Notes under the pieces: generated by a model
What the model saw: only the letters and a program-made list of their open reading frames with translations
What the model was told of the DNA's origin: nothing
The model's database searches: none
Program-made: the position numbers and the translations under genes
NCBI GenBank assembly: GCA_002786025.1
Contig: NHNW01000086.1
Span: 62,001-126,000, forward strand
DNA length: 64,000 nucleotides
Origin: Zasmidium citrigriseum
Lineage: Eukaryota; Ascomycota; Dothideomycetes; Mycosphaerellales; Mycosphaerellaceae
Direction: 5' to 3'
Shown: piece by piece, positions 45,811-56,836 of the stretch
Numbering within the stretch: position 1 is the stretch's first letter
Layout: the number at the start of each line of letters is the position of its first letter

Positions 45811-47730
45811 TCAAGCCTGATGCCCACCACTATCAACTCTCTCCAACGCCTCCTCCCCACTCTCCTTACCCTTCCAGTCTTCCCGAATCATCCCAGCTGC
45901 CTTCTCGGCCACCCCGAACAAACTACTGCTCAGATGCGCCGACAATTGAATGGGCACAACACTCGCATCAATAGCTCTTACGTTCTGCAACCCATAAACT
46001 TTCAATCTTGAATCTACGACTCCGCCGAGCTCCTCTTTCATCATGGAAAGCGTGGAGATGTAGTGCCAGACGGAGGTGAAGGTTTTCTTCGTCCAGTCCT
46101 CCCAGGCGGTTTTGGAGGCGTTGAGGGGGAGGAGGGATGTGCCTGGTGTGACTTCGGAGGCAACGTAGGTGGATAGGGGAGGGGTGGAGAAGACGTCGCG
46201 GGATTGGAGATTGGTCTGGGTCTGAAATTCCAGATCAAGCGGGTGGTGGAAATACGACGGCTCAACGATGGGATGATCCCACGCAGAACGCGTCTTGATA
46301 TGCGCCGTGCCGCGGGAGAGGACGATCAGGTTCCAGGTATCGACGCCGATTTGGTTGTTGTCTGGATCGATGGTGAAGAAGACTTCCGACGCCGCGGAGT
46401 CTGGGGCATGGAAGAGGTTGTCGAGTTGTTGCTCGAGGATCTTTGCTGTGGCAGGCCCGCTAGAGACAAGACCTTCTTCCTCCAGCGTGGCGGCGTAGGG
46501 GCTGAGGTTGGCTTTGACGGAGTCATACCAGGATTGGCTTTCGTTGCGGAGGAGTTGTTGAGCGGTGAGGAAGGCTATGGCGGAGGGTGGACCAGTCCCG
46601 TCAAAGTCAGTCCCTAGCTTCGCGTCCCAGGTAAGCGTGTTCTTCGTCTGCTCTTGCATATGTTTTCCAACGCCTTTGAGAGCGTGCTTGAGGGGGACAC
46701 CGGCGGCCGAGAGGACGTCTGGATCGCCAACTCCTGAGAGCTCGAGAATCTGAGGCGATTGAAGAGACCCTGCTGCGAGGAGGACCTCTCTCCTGGCTTT
46801 GACGAAGTGGACGGTGCTGTTTTGTGATTGCTGGAAGTGGACACCATCTGCGACCATGTCGTTTCCTTCTTTCCAGACAATCTCTGTTACTCGATGGCCT
46901 GTGAGGATCTGGAAGTTGTCCCGGTTCTCGACTTGATGTTGTGCATATGCTGTGAAAGGACTGGAGCGGTTCTGGGCGTCGTCCACATCGACCATATTGG
47001 GGATGATCGTACCTCCATTGACAAGACCCGAAGCGGCATCAGAGTTCCTCGTGAAGTTGGACCAAACTTTCTCGGATGCTTCCAATGCTGGTAGTTGGGT
47101 GCCTCCAAACATCCCTGCTCCGAAAGAGACATGGACAGGGCCATCGGTGCCGTGATATAGAGAGTCGTAGTTGGCGCCTTTCTCCTCGTGCTGTTCTTCG
47201 GTGGGCAAGTTGAAATGCTCAGCCTTGAGCATCTGCTCATTGAAGGCTTCCCATCCCCAACTCTCATCTCCTGTGAGGAAGGGCAGGAGATCGTATTGTG
47301 ATTTGGCTCCCTTCGTCCACGAAGCACCATTCAGACTTCCACTCCCACCAAGAGTCTTGCCCGCCACCAGAAGCTTTCCCTGCCCATCCTGCCAGGGAAC
47401 AGGCGTCGAGTAAATCCCATGATCCAGCTCCGATCCAAAAGCATCACCATAAGTCCGGACGTCCTGAACACGTGGGTCATTGTAATTGTTGTAACCTGCT
47501 TCTATGACCAGCACAGAAACACTTGGATCCTCAGTCAATCGACCAGCAACGGTCAATCCAGTAAGGCCACCTCCACAGACGACGTAGTCAAAGACTTGCA
47601 TATCGATGGCCGCCGATGAATCGGTGATGCCGGCGCTGATGGAATGGTTTGCAGACCGCCTTGTTGGTTGCGTCGGCATGGCGAGGACATAGCTCGACGA
47701 TAGGATGGCGACGGAAGCCAGGAGCTTCAT
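45811..47730 (-). CDS. Secreted GMC-family FAD oxidoreductase
   Basis: Single exon, 639 aa, starting MKLLASVAILSSSYVLA, a signal peptide. The longer frame to 47772 starts with TTG and is rejected. The FAD-binding Rossmann motif is VVCGGGLTGLTVAGRL followed by VLVIEAG; the GMC signatures GKTLGGSGSLNGASW and ALLAAGSLQSPQILELSGVG-like (here VLLAAGSLQ) are present. Catalytic His residues are seen in VWHYISTLSMM and QLSAHL, matching the two His of glucose oxidase. About ten N-glycosylation sites. It likely oxidises a sugar or alcohol outside the cell with production of H2O2 or transfer to a quinone; the substrate cannot be told from sequence (glucose oxidase-like or aryl-alcohol oxidase-like). Confidence 0.9.
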   Translation of the reverse strand: MKLLASVAILSSSYVLAMPTQPTRRSANHSISAGITDSSAAIDMQVFDYVVCGGGLTGLTVAGRLTEDPSVSVLVIEAGYNNYNDPRVQDVRTYGDAFGSELDHGIYSTPVPWQDGQGKLLVAGKTLGGSGSLNGASWTKGAKSQYDLLPFLTGDESWGWEAFNEQMLKAEHFNLPTEEQHEEKGANYDSLYHGTDGPVHVSFGAGMFGGTQLPALEASEKVWSNFTRNSDAASGLVNGGTIIPNMVDVDDAQNRSSPFTAYAQHQVENRDNFQILTGHRVTEIVWKEGNDMVADGVHFQQSQNSTVHFVKARREVLLAAGSLQSPQILELSGVGDPDVLSAAGVPLKHALKGVGKHMQEQTKNTLTWDAKLGTDFDGTGPPSAIAFLTAQQLLRNESQSWYDSVKANLSPYAATLEEEGLVSSGPATAKILEQQLDNLFHAPDSAASEVFFTIDPDNNQIGVDTWNLIVLSRGTAHIKTRSAWDHPIVEPSYFHHPLDLEFQTQTNLQSRDVFSTPPLSTYVASEVTPGTSLLPLNASKTAWEDWTKKTFTSVWHYISTLSMMKEELGGVVDSRLKVYGLQNVRAIDASVVPIQLSAHLSSSLFGVAEKAAGMIREDWKGKESGEEALERVDSGGHQA

Positions 47731-48753
47731 ATCGGGCAGCTTGGTATGGTGAATCTGGTTGTGATGATGCAAGGCTCCGGAGACATCTGGCGGGCTCGTC
47801 TAGACCTTTATACCTATCCTCAGCAACACCATGAGGTCGCTCGACATCATCTCTCGAGCCGTACGATAGAGGTTGACGACTGTTCTCGCCATCGCTCTTC
47901 CCAATATCGTAGCCAAGTGGCGAAAGACGCTACTTGGCTCGTCGTCTTCCCAACAACATGACCACCGATCTACAGTGATGGATCGTTCAAACGGCCTCAA
48001 GCCAGCGCACGCCCGAGATCATACAACTCTGAATGGGTGTCGGTCACTTCGGTGGTATTGGTTCAAGTGCTCACAGCCAAGAAAAGCTAAGTCGAAGAGG
48101 CTGATGTGGTGTTGCTTGTGACGCCAAGTGCTCCCGGTCTCATGGCGGTGGTACTTCTCTCAACGTGTTGGAACGTGGTCGTCGCAGTAAGACCTTGATG
48201 TCACTGTATGCGCAATCGCTTGCAATGTGGTTCCTGCATTGATAGTGTCGCCAAGGGGTGTGTAAACCGTTCCATTTTTAACTTCGGTCTCACATCCAAA
48301 GTCGAGGGCTGCGAACCAGCGTACCGTCCTTGCTTGGCGTCGTGAAGTTGCGAATGGATGAGACTGTAAAATGCTGGTGCTGAAGACCGGCGATGTTGCT
48401 CGCATGTTGACAATGATGAAAGCGACGTCATGCAGACAGTCATTTCATCAATACCTCAAGTCCTCGAGATGGCACGAGGTGGATCTCTTGCTCGCTGTCC
48501 GAAAGTCAACGATGCCTATCGGCCCAATTCCGTGATGCATGTGCAGAGGTGGGCTGTAGAGCAATAGCGTGGTTTGAGTTGCTGAAGCTCGCGAAGACTT
48601 CGGCGTCGATGATGTGTGCCATGGGTGGTGGCTGGCGGTCGAAAGTCTCTTACGATTCTGGTTTGTACATGAAGCCTTGAAATCATTCTACGTACACCAA
48701 CGCTGCGCAAAAACGAATCCGAAGAAGGGACAATTGCCATCCGAAGTCGCTCA
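47731..48753. other. Intergenic, GMC promoter and dehydrogenase 3' region
   Basis: 1.02 kb; both neighbours are on the minus strand, so this is the promoter of the GMC gene and the 3' region of the acyl-CoA dehydrogenase gene. No supported gene. Confidence 0.5.
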
Positions 48754-50190
48754 TCACTGGGTGTAATCCTTTTGCAGCAGCTTCGCAATGGTCGTGAGTT
48801 GGATGTTGCTTGTTCCTGTCGAATGTCAGCCAAGATAGTCAAGCAAGAGACCATACAAGGTCGGTCCTTCTTACCTTCATAAATTTGTCCAATCTTGCTA
48901 TCTCTCCAGTACTTCTCAGCCAGACCTTCTCTTACGAAGCCCATGCCACCCATCCATTCGATGGCCTGACCCGAGACTCTGTTTGCGACCTGCGAGGCAT
49001 ACAGCTTGGCCATCGCCGCATCCATGACGAAGTCCTGGCCAGCTTCCTTCTTACGTGCGGCATTGTATACAAGGGCACGTGCAGCAGTGATCTCTGTCCA
49101 TGCTTGCGCGAGCTGATGTTGCATGCCCTGGAACTCGCCAACCAGCATACCGAATTGCTTGCGGTCGTTCCAGACATACTTGGCTGCGTTTTCGAACGAT
49201 CCAACAGCAAGACCGGTCATTTGAGCAGCGATACCAATACGACCCTCGTTCAAGAGACCAATAGCATACTTGTAACCGTCACCCTCCTTTCCAAGGAGAT
49301 TGCCCTTAGGAATTTCACACTCGTCGAAGTTGATGACGCAGGTAGACGATGCCTTGATGCCGAGCTTCTTCTCCTTCTTCGCGATCGTGAGGCCAGGGTT
49401 CTCCTTGTCGACGATGAAAGCAGTGATGCCCTTGTAGCCCTTCTCAGGATAGAGGTTGGCAAAGACGATGAAGAAGCCAGCCTCCATGGAGTTGGTGATC
49501 CACATCTTGCTGCCATTGATCTTGTAGCCATCCGCAGTCTTCTCGGCCTTGGTCTTCATAGCGAAAGCGTCTGACCCTGACGCTGGCTCTGACAAGCAGA
49601 AAGACCCAACAGTCTCAGTCGCGAGTCTGGGAAGCCACTTCTTCTTGCTCTCCTCAGTGCCGTATTTCAGGATTGCGGTAACAACCAAGGTGTTGTGGAC
49701 ATCCACCATGACACTGACACTGGGATCTACCTTCGCCAGCTCTTCAATACCAACGATAGCTGCTGTGAAGTTCATGCCCGCGCCGCCGTACTTTTCGGGA
49801 ATCTCGACGCCCATGAGGCCCTGCTCGAAGCATTGCTCCACGACTGTTGGGTCCATCTTTTCTGCCTCGTCCATGTCGCGTACTTTGGGGAGGATTACTT
49901 CGTTGGCAAACTTCGAGACCGACTCTGCCATAGCGCCTTCGACTTCATTTAGGTGGAAGATAGGTGTTGGTTCGAGGGATTCGAGGTCGACGGAGCTTTC
50001 GTTTCGCCGGCGTGCGGTAGATGATAGGCATCGTGCTCTATTACAACGTTAGAAGCTGAGCTGAATGTTGGTATGGTGTCTCCTACGCTGGGATAGACCG
50101 GGCGAATGGCGTTCGGCTTGCCGATGTTCGTGATGATGCATTGACAGCTGCCCGAGCGAGGGGTCTCATAGATCTTGCGAGGGAGGCCAT
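48754..50190 (-). CDS. Mitochondrial short/branched-chain acyl-CoA dehydrogenase
   Basis: Three exons on the minus strand: 50190-50087, 50037-48875 and 48815-48754, giving 442 aa. The first exon supplies a mitochondrial presequence (MASLARSMRPLARAAVNASS), rich in Arg and Ser and lacking acidic residues. Family blocks are GVEIPEKYGGAGMNF, CLSEPASGSDAFAMKTKA, KMWITNSMEAGFF, GIAAQMTGLAVGSFE and QAIEWMGGMGFVREG. The catalytic-base segment IYEGTSNIQL is assembled across the last intron, so an unspliced reading misses it and runs on to 48516. It performs FAD-dependent alpha-beta dehydrogenation of acyl-CoA in the matrix. The closest type is short/branched-chain (ACADSB-like), for isoleucine/valine or short fatty acid breakdown. 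Confidence 0.92.
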
Positions 50191-50870
50191 GGCGAAGTAG
50201 AGATGATCAAAGTGATATTACTGAAGGGGACAAATGTCGAGATTGGAAGAAATGGAGGACAAAGACACTTTCACTCGTAAGAAATAGATCATCACATGCC
50301 CGTAGCAACGCCGTGCTTAACCGTTACCCGTTCTCCATGGGGTTTGGGTGGAGCCTCGGCGCATCTCGGACATGTCGTGGAGTTATGGGGGAGAGGACTG
50401 CCTGTGTCTTCCGAGAAATCTTCTCTGTCCTTTCGACAGTTCATATGGTTTTTGATGTCAGTGACTTCTTCGTCCTAGTATCGGAGATGGATGAGAGCCT
50501 TGTTCTTGCCTTTGCGGGATGGAGACGCGCGACAATCTCGCGTTTGGAGCGCCGCTGCCTTCAGCGCGAAGTCGCTTCACGAGCCGAACCCGCTCTCTCA
50601 CATCTCCACCATCACCAACAACCTACACTTTCATTGACGACTGCGAGATCACAGGTCAATTGAGAGGCCACTGCTGCTGATGGGCCTGAGTTCAACACCC
50701 AAGCCCTTAGACCCGTCTCTTCTCACAGCTGCTCCGAAGTGAAACCTACCTCCATTCAGGCGCTTCGGGGTGAGGTGAGGCTGTTTCCGGATTAGGTTTA
50801 GTATGGGTGGAAAGCGAGCTCTTGCGAAGCGCCTGAGGACAAACTGCACTAGACTGCCCGTTTAGGCCTT
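50191..50870. other. Dehydrogenase promoter and right edge of the gene island
   Basis: 680 bases upstream of the acyl-CoA dehydrogenase start, of normal composition. Frames up to 162 codons (50175-50663 plus) have no recognisable content. Composition flips to the RIP pattern within a few tens of bases around 50,870. Confidence 0.55.
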
Positions 50871-51559
50871 CGCACGCCCGTATATAGCTATTGTTAACTT
50901 TAAACCTACTACCGCTATATAAGATATCTAAAATCTAGCGGAAGTCTATTCTAGATTTTTTAACGAAGAATTTAGTAGGAATAAATTTAGAGACTTTAAC
51001 TTAAGGCTTTACGACTTATATTTAAAAAACGTTAATACTAGTTTTCTATTTATAGATTTTTACTAAAAGGCTACCTATAGGCGGTAATAACTACCGCTAT
51101 ATAGTAAATAAATAGTATATATAGTATCGTAGAGATATACTAAAATACCTCTAAGTATTACGTAGACTAAAAAGTATAAAAGCGCCTTTATATCCCTATC
51201 CTCTAAGTACCTACCTATTTTAATAATATTACTATTTCTACTTATTTATAGGCTAAATTCTACTAAACTAAAGAAGCTAATCTTCTTTAATTTACCTTCT
51301 AGTAACTTCTAGGTAGTTTAGTAACGTACGTAGGTATAGGTTAGGCCTAGTAAATTAGTCGCCTTCTACTCTACTACTCGCCTACTCGCTAGCGATAGTA
51401 ACCTATAGACGTATATAACTCTAAATCTTCTCTAACCTACTTAAATATCTAACTAATATCTCGAGATCTTCTTACGTCTATAATAGGCGTAAGGAGTCTA
51501 GTTCGTTTATTATTTCGAGCCTCTACTTTACCCTTTTCTCTATACTCTTCCTTAACGCT

Positions 51560-54500
51560 AGTAATATTACTAATACCTATAATACTACTAATATAGCGAG
51601 AGGTTAAAAGAAGAAGAATAAGGTAGTAAAGGGCGCTTCGTTCTTTACTAGCTAGGCTAGAGGTAAGAAGGTAGTAGGTAGAGATAATAGAGTAGCGTAG
51701 TCCGCCGCCGCTACTACTACTACTACTAATAACTCTATCCCTACTCGACTACTAGGCCGTATTACTATTAGTCGAGAAGATCCTTAATAGACTATTAACC
51801 GTAATATCGAGTTACTAGACGATAATACTAGTCCTAAGGAGTAGGTAGAGTATTTCTAGCTTCGTATAGCTATAATCTACGAGAATAAACTCGAGGAAGT
51901 CTAGCGTATTATATAGGATACTAGAGAGACTAATACCGTATAGCCGTACTACGAAGATATTATCTAGAACGGCCTTTCTAAGATCCTTAAGCTATTATAC
52001 CTAGACTAAGGCCTCGAGCCCTTATAGTTATAAACTAATATTATATATAACCTTATCTTTATATAGAAGGACACCCTTATAGTCGCTACTACTAGTATAG
52101 GTAAGAGTCTTATATTATAGGCCTATTCGCTCCTTACTAGCCGGATAACTATCTATATTATACCCCTTACTCGTATTAGTAACGAGTAGTAGAGCGATAT
52201 CGAAGAGGTAATATAGTAGCTTAAGTTAGAGTTAAGTAAGTATAATTTTATTAACGTCTACCTTATTACCGCCGAGACTAAGAAGAAAGATAGTAAGATA
52301 TATACGGATATCGTAGCTAGTAAATACTACTATATTATCTATAGTCTAGAGTAGCTTATACTTCTAGAGTTCTAGGTAGTCCTACGCGAGATCGCTCCTT
52401 AGTATATATCTAGACTCTAGTTAAAGGAAAATAACTAATAGCTAACTACTAATAGTATTAGCTTCTTCGTAATCGACGAGATCTATCTTATCCTTAAATA
52501 GAAGGAGTTCTAGCTAGAGTTTTCTTAGATCTACCTTACTCGCTCCCTTATACTAATCGATACGGTTATATTTAGGTATTTAGCGATAGTATCTAAGGTA
52601 AGACGCCTTATTAGGAGCTACGGAGACGTTTACTAATAGTTCTCTTAGGATACCGAAAAGTACTTACTTACTAACGCTAGATTCCGAGAGCTTAGTAATA
52701 ATCCGTTTAAGACGTAGGTTATCCGTAGTAGTATTAACTAGCCTAATACTACCTATATCCTATAGACTATTCTAAATAGCTACCTTAGTAACTTCGACCT
52801 CCTATATTAGCTTCTAGAGTATATAGTTAATAAGGATAGCTACGCTACTCTATAGAGGATTAAGAAGACTAAGATCTTTATCGATAGTCGTACTACGATT
52901 AATATCGGCGTAGAATAGTTTCGATAGTAGCTAGTTCTATTAACGAAGGATATTAATAATAAGACGAAGAAGTATACTCGTAGGCTAGGTAGTTATAATA
53001 TCGATAAAATCGTATCCTTCTATACTAGCTATATTATAGAATATAATAAGGATCTACGATATTGTAAGTTTAAGAAACTCGACTCTAAGATCTAGATCTT
53101 CTAGGGTACGCTAGTAATAGCGATTAGTACTAATATTCTAGATATCCTTCGATTAATCCTCTAGAAGCTACCGATTATAAAGGATATTAACGATATACTA
53201 TAAAAGGCTAGCCGTACTACTCGACTAAAGGTATTATAGGCGCTTATTATCTTTTACTTACTAGAGTTAATCGACGATAGTAAGAGGCGTATACCTATAA
53301 ACTCTACTTATTAATCTATAATCCCTCGAGACTAAGATAAAGAGACTAAGGTATCGTAGTTATAGTCGTAGTTATAGCTAGTATATAGTAGCTACTAGCC
53401 TACCTATCCGTATACTCCTACTCGGCGTAGTAGTCTTTACTAAGTTACTATACCCGTCGATACTAACGTAGATATCGACGAGGATAAGGCGCTCTTTAGT
53501 AGTACTAGTATAGATAACTCGATCTTTAATAGTATTAAGGACGATATACTAAATTAGATTCCTACGCTATTAGCGTATATAAAGGTATACGAGACTATTA
53601 ACAATACTATTACTAATAACGCCCTTAAGAAGGACTAGAATATAAAGGAGATATATACTCGCGATTAGATCCCTAATATTTAGCGAAAGGCGTAGAATAG
53701 CCGCTACTATAAGGATAAGGCTAAGCGTCGTTATTTCCGTTCCGTTATTAACGAGTATCTCTACGAATATAAGCGGATATATAATCCTATAGTAGAGGTC
53801 GAAGGCGGACTACTTTATTATAGTATCTATAATCTAGAGCTACTAAGCAAACTCTATTAGTAGGATCTACCTCCTCGTTAAGAGAAGCCGAATACTCTAG
53901 CCGCTAGTATAATACTAGTAATCGTATTACCTAATATCTAGAAGTAGGTATCTCGGTAGGCTAAGAACATCTTCGGTAATCCTTATAGTAATCGTCTATT
54001 CGTAGTACTATCTAATATCCTAGTACTAGACTATATCCTTTAGTAGCTTCTATATAATATCTTTAATCTAGGTTATATAAAGAAGCTATATAAGTTTAGT
54101 ACTATTAACCTTAAGTAGATAAACGATAAGGCGAAGGCGTTTATAGAGTAGTACTAGTAAGATAACGCGAACGTCTAGGACCTACCGCTAGATAGTCTTA
54201 TCGTAGAGCTAAATCGTATTATACTAGATATCTACTAGAAGCGTAGTAAGAAGCTAGCGGTATAGAATAAGAAGCGTAAGGAGACTAACTAGGCTAAGAA
54301 GTAACGTAGGGAGGTAGTAGAGACGAGTATTATACTACTAGAGGATAAACCGACCTCTTAGCTAGAAACCTAAACTTAGACCCCTAAGACTATAGAGGAG
54401 TAGTAGACTACTATAAAGAAGAGCCGCTAGTACTTAGCCGTAGCTTCCGTTAGCCTTCGGCGGCTAGGTACTAGCTCGTCTATACTAGGTCGAGTACTAG

Positions 54501-55100
54501 TAGATAATAGTCGCGAGAGTAGAGTAGTCGCTAGTAAGCGTAGTACTAGTAGGATAGATAACGCTAAGTTAGTAGGTCGTATAGGTTATATACGCTAGGG
54601 TAATCTAAGCTATACGCCTATAGGTAGTAGACGTATACGAGAGGAGGATTTAGATTAGACTCCGTTAGTTACTACTTAATAGGCTTAGCGGTATCTATTA
54701 AATACTCGTCGCTATCTATATAATAAGATATCCTCTTAGTAATCCCTAAGTTCTCGTAACTATACGCTATCTCGTAAGGAGCGCGAGAATTAAGCTACTA
54801 CTATAGCTAGTCTTTCTAATCTCGAGGAGTCGGAAGATAATATACTAATTAAGGAGCGAGAGGATACTACTAGTCTATCTACCCGTTAGGCTCGGAAGAA
54901 AGATAAGAGTAAGTAACCTACTATTCCTCGTCTATAAGCTAGTACTACTTCTCGTCCTAGAGCCGGCCCTAATCTTCGTATAAGCCCTACTACTCCTAAT
55001 AGTAACGAGGAGATAGCTAGTCTAACGGCTAGTCCGAGTCGTAGTCGTCTACGCTATAAGTCGAAGTTATCTAAGAAGCTTCGCGAATAGTAGGTAGGTA
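51560..55100 (+). pseudogene. Relic of a RecQ-type superfamily 2 helicase
   Basis: Through many stop codons one frame still shows ordered helicase motifs. These are motif I as LIVATTSIGKSL (codons near 52,076-52,111; expected ATTGSGKS), motif II as FVIDEIYLIL (52,466-52,495; a DExH-type box), a late block IAISTNILDI (about 53,110-53,140), and motif VI as KASRTTRLK (about 53,206-53,232; expected AGRAAR). The replacements (Gly to Ser, Ala to Thr, Trp/Gln to stop) are all CpA or TpG transitions. A long Arg/Lys/Ser-rich C-terminal part follows. RecQ-like helicases of this kind are known from fungal subtelomeric and repeat-associated genes (telomere-linked helicases). It is not functional. Confidence 0.6.
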
Positions 55101-55205
55101 GAGTAGAAGGCTCGCTTAGTCCGAGAGGTAGGAGACGCTAAGAAGGTTATTAATCTCGATAATATTAGGCTAGAGGTTTTTAGTCTAGGTAATCCCTAAT
55201 AGAAG

Positions 55206-55241
55206 GTTTTTAGTCTTAATTAACTTATTAAGACTAAAAAC
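55206..55241. repeat. 15-bp inverted repeat (hairpin)
   Basis: Arms 55206-55220 (GTTTTTAGTCTTAAT) and 55227-55241 are exact reverse complements with a 6-base loop. A partial direct copy of the left arm (GGTTTTTAGTCT) occurs about 40 bases upstream. It lies just 3' of the helicase relic and may mark the end of that element. Confidence 0.6.
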
Positions 55242-56648
55242 TAAGCTAGCTAGCTAAGTTGTCTACGCTACTATCTTTTAGCTTACTATCGGCCTTTCTA
55301 ATACCTTTAGCTAGTCTCTCTTCTCCGTATCGCTTTATTACTACGAGGAGCGTATCGATATCGTAGATTCGGTACTATTATACTAGTAGTAGATCTTTTA
55401 TCGCCTTTAGGAATTACTAGCTAGGTAAGAGGGTAGTAGCGTTCTATATATAGAGAATAGTATTCGATTCGTTCGTATATCTTATTATTCCTTCGCTCTC
55501 GATAATATTAATAGCGTAGGTAATAATATTAATAGGTTAAAGTTAGGACTTAGTAGGATCGTAGCTAAAGCTACCTATAAAATTTATAGGTAGCTAGACC
55601 TCGGCTCCTACCGCTTCCTAACTATAACCTATTAATATACTACCGAATCTATCGCTAACGCCCTCGAACCTATCGTTAAATACCTCTACGCGTCTATTAC
55701 TATCCTCCGCTCGCGTCTAGTACTAGCGAATCTATCGAATCTACTACCTACCTACCTACCTACCTATACGAAGCTACCGAATCTACCTCTATCTTATCTA
55801 TTACCGAATATATACTTATCGACTAGGCTAAGGCTAGGGAAATATATATAGTACTACTATCTATATTAATACCGAAGTAATAAGTAGATAGGCGGAACGG
55901 AGGCCTTATATATAGACGAGGGATATAGGGATCTAAAGTTTAGTATAAGACTCTCTTCTCTACTTTACTACTATAGTCGAAACTATATAGTCGTATAGAT
56001 TATTAGTTACTTATAGAAGGAGACGGTTAATAATATTCTTACTCGGAGTAAGTTAAGTACTAACCGCTACTACTAGAAGCGTTAATTCTATAAGTAAACC
56101 GATATATAATAGTAGACCTTCGAGTAAGTATAAAAGGGCTAATAAGTATATAGCGCTAATTATCGTTAAGCGTAAACGTCTTTAGACTTTAGTAAAGTCT
56201 TAGGACCTAAGTAAGCTCTTATAACCGACGGTACTAGATAACGTATAGTATCTAGGCGCCTCTTTTATAGCCGAGGAGACTATTTAGTAAAGTATACCTC
56301 TCGTAATAATAGTACGGATAGTTTAACGCCTTACCGAAGCGTAACGGGTAGATCGCGTATAACTCTTATAGTAATATTAGTACTAGGACATATATCGCCG
56401 TAACTATAGCTAGTTATATATCGTAGTAACCGTATCGTCGATAAGAGCCTCCCTAAAGGACGCTATAAGCTAAGCCCCTAAACCCTACGCCTCTTAGAAG
56501 GCTAGCTAAGTAACTAGTCGACTCTTATACTAGGCCTACTTAGAGCGACCGTATAGGTAAGAGAGGTACCTCGCTAAGTACCCCGATAGTAGCTATAAAA
56601 CTAAAGAGGTAGACTTAGATAGGCGAAGGACTAAATAATAAAGATAAG

Positions 56649-56653
56649 ATATC
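56649..56653. repeat. Left target-site duplication of the Ty3/Gypsy element
   Basis: ATATC directly precedes the 5' LTR; ATATT directly follows the 3' LTR at 63862-63866. One C-to-T difference is what RIP would produce. A 5-bp duplication is typical of Ty3/Gypsy integration. Confidence 0.7.
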
Positions 56654-56836
56654 TATTACAATCTACTACCTAGCCGCTACTATCTAGCTAGTAGCCTATA
56701 ATATCGATACCTAAGGTACCTATCGATACCCTTATCGATAGGAAGCTCCCTTATAAGGAAGCGCTTCTTAGAAACTCTTCGTAGATTGTCTATAAACTTG
56801 TTAACTTCTCGATTCACGTCTATTTCATCCGTAACA
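56654..56836 (+). repeat. 5' LTR (183 bp)
   Basis: Colinear with 63679-63861 at a constant offset of 7,025 bases, without indels. I find five differences, all transitions. It begins TATTAC (from an original TGTTAC) and ends GTAACA, the expected inverted terminal hexamers. Confidence 0.9.

Larger units (their letters stand above)
50871..56653. repeat. RIP-degenerated repeat block (right flank, proximal part)
   Basis: It shows the same CpA/TpG-depleted pattern as the left flank, even more complete, with TAG and TAA in every frame. It contains the helicase relic (listed) and a small hairpin. The part from about 55,250 to 56,653 gave no recognisable protein. The Ty3/Gypsy element inserted at its right end. 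Confidence 0.85.

Noticed and set aside
48810..49574. 254-codon plus-strand frame
   Set aside because: Antisense shadow of the acyl-CoA dehydrogenase.
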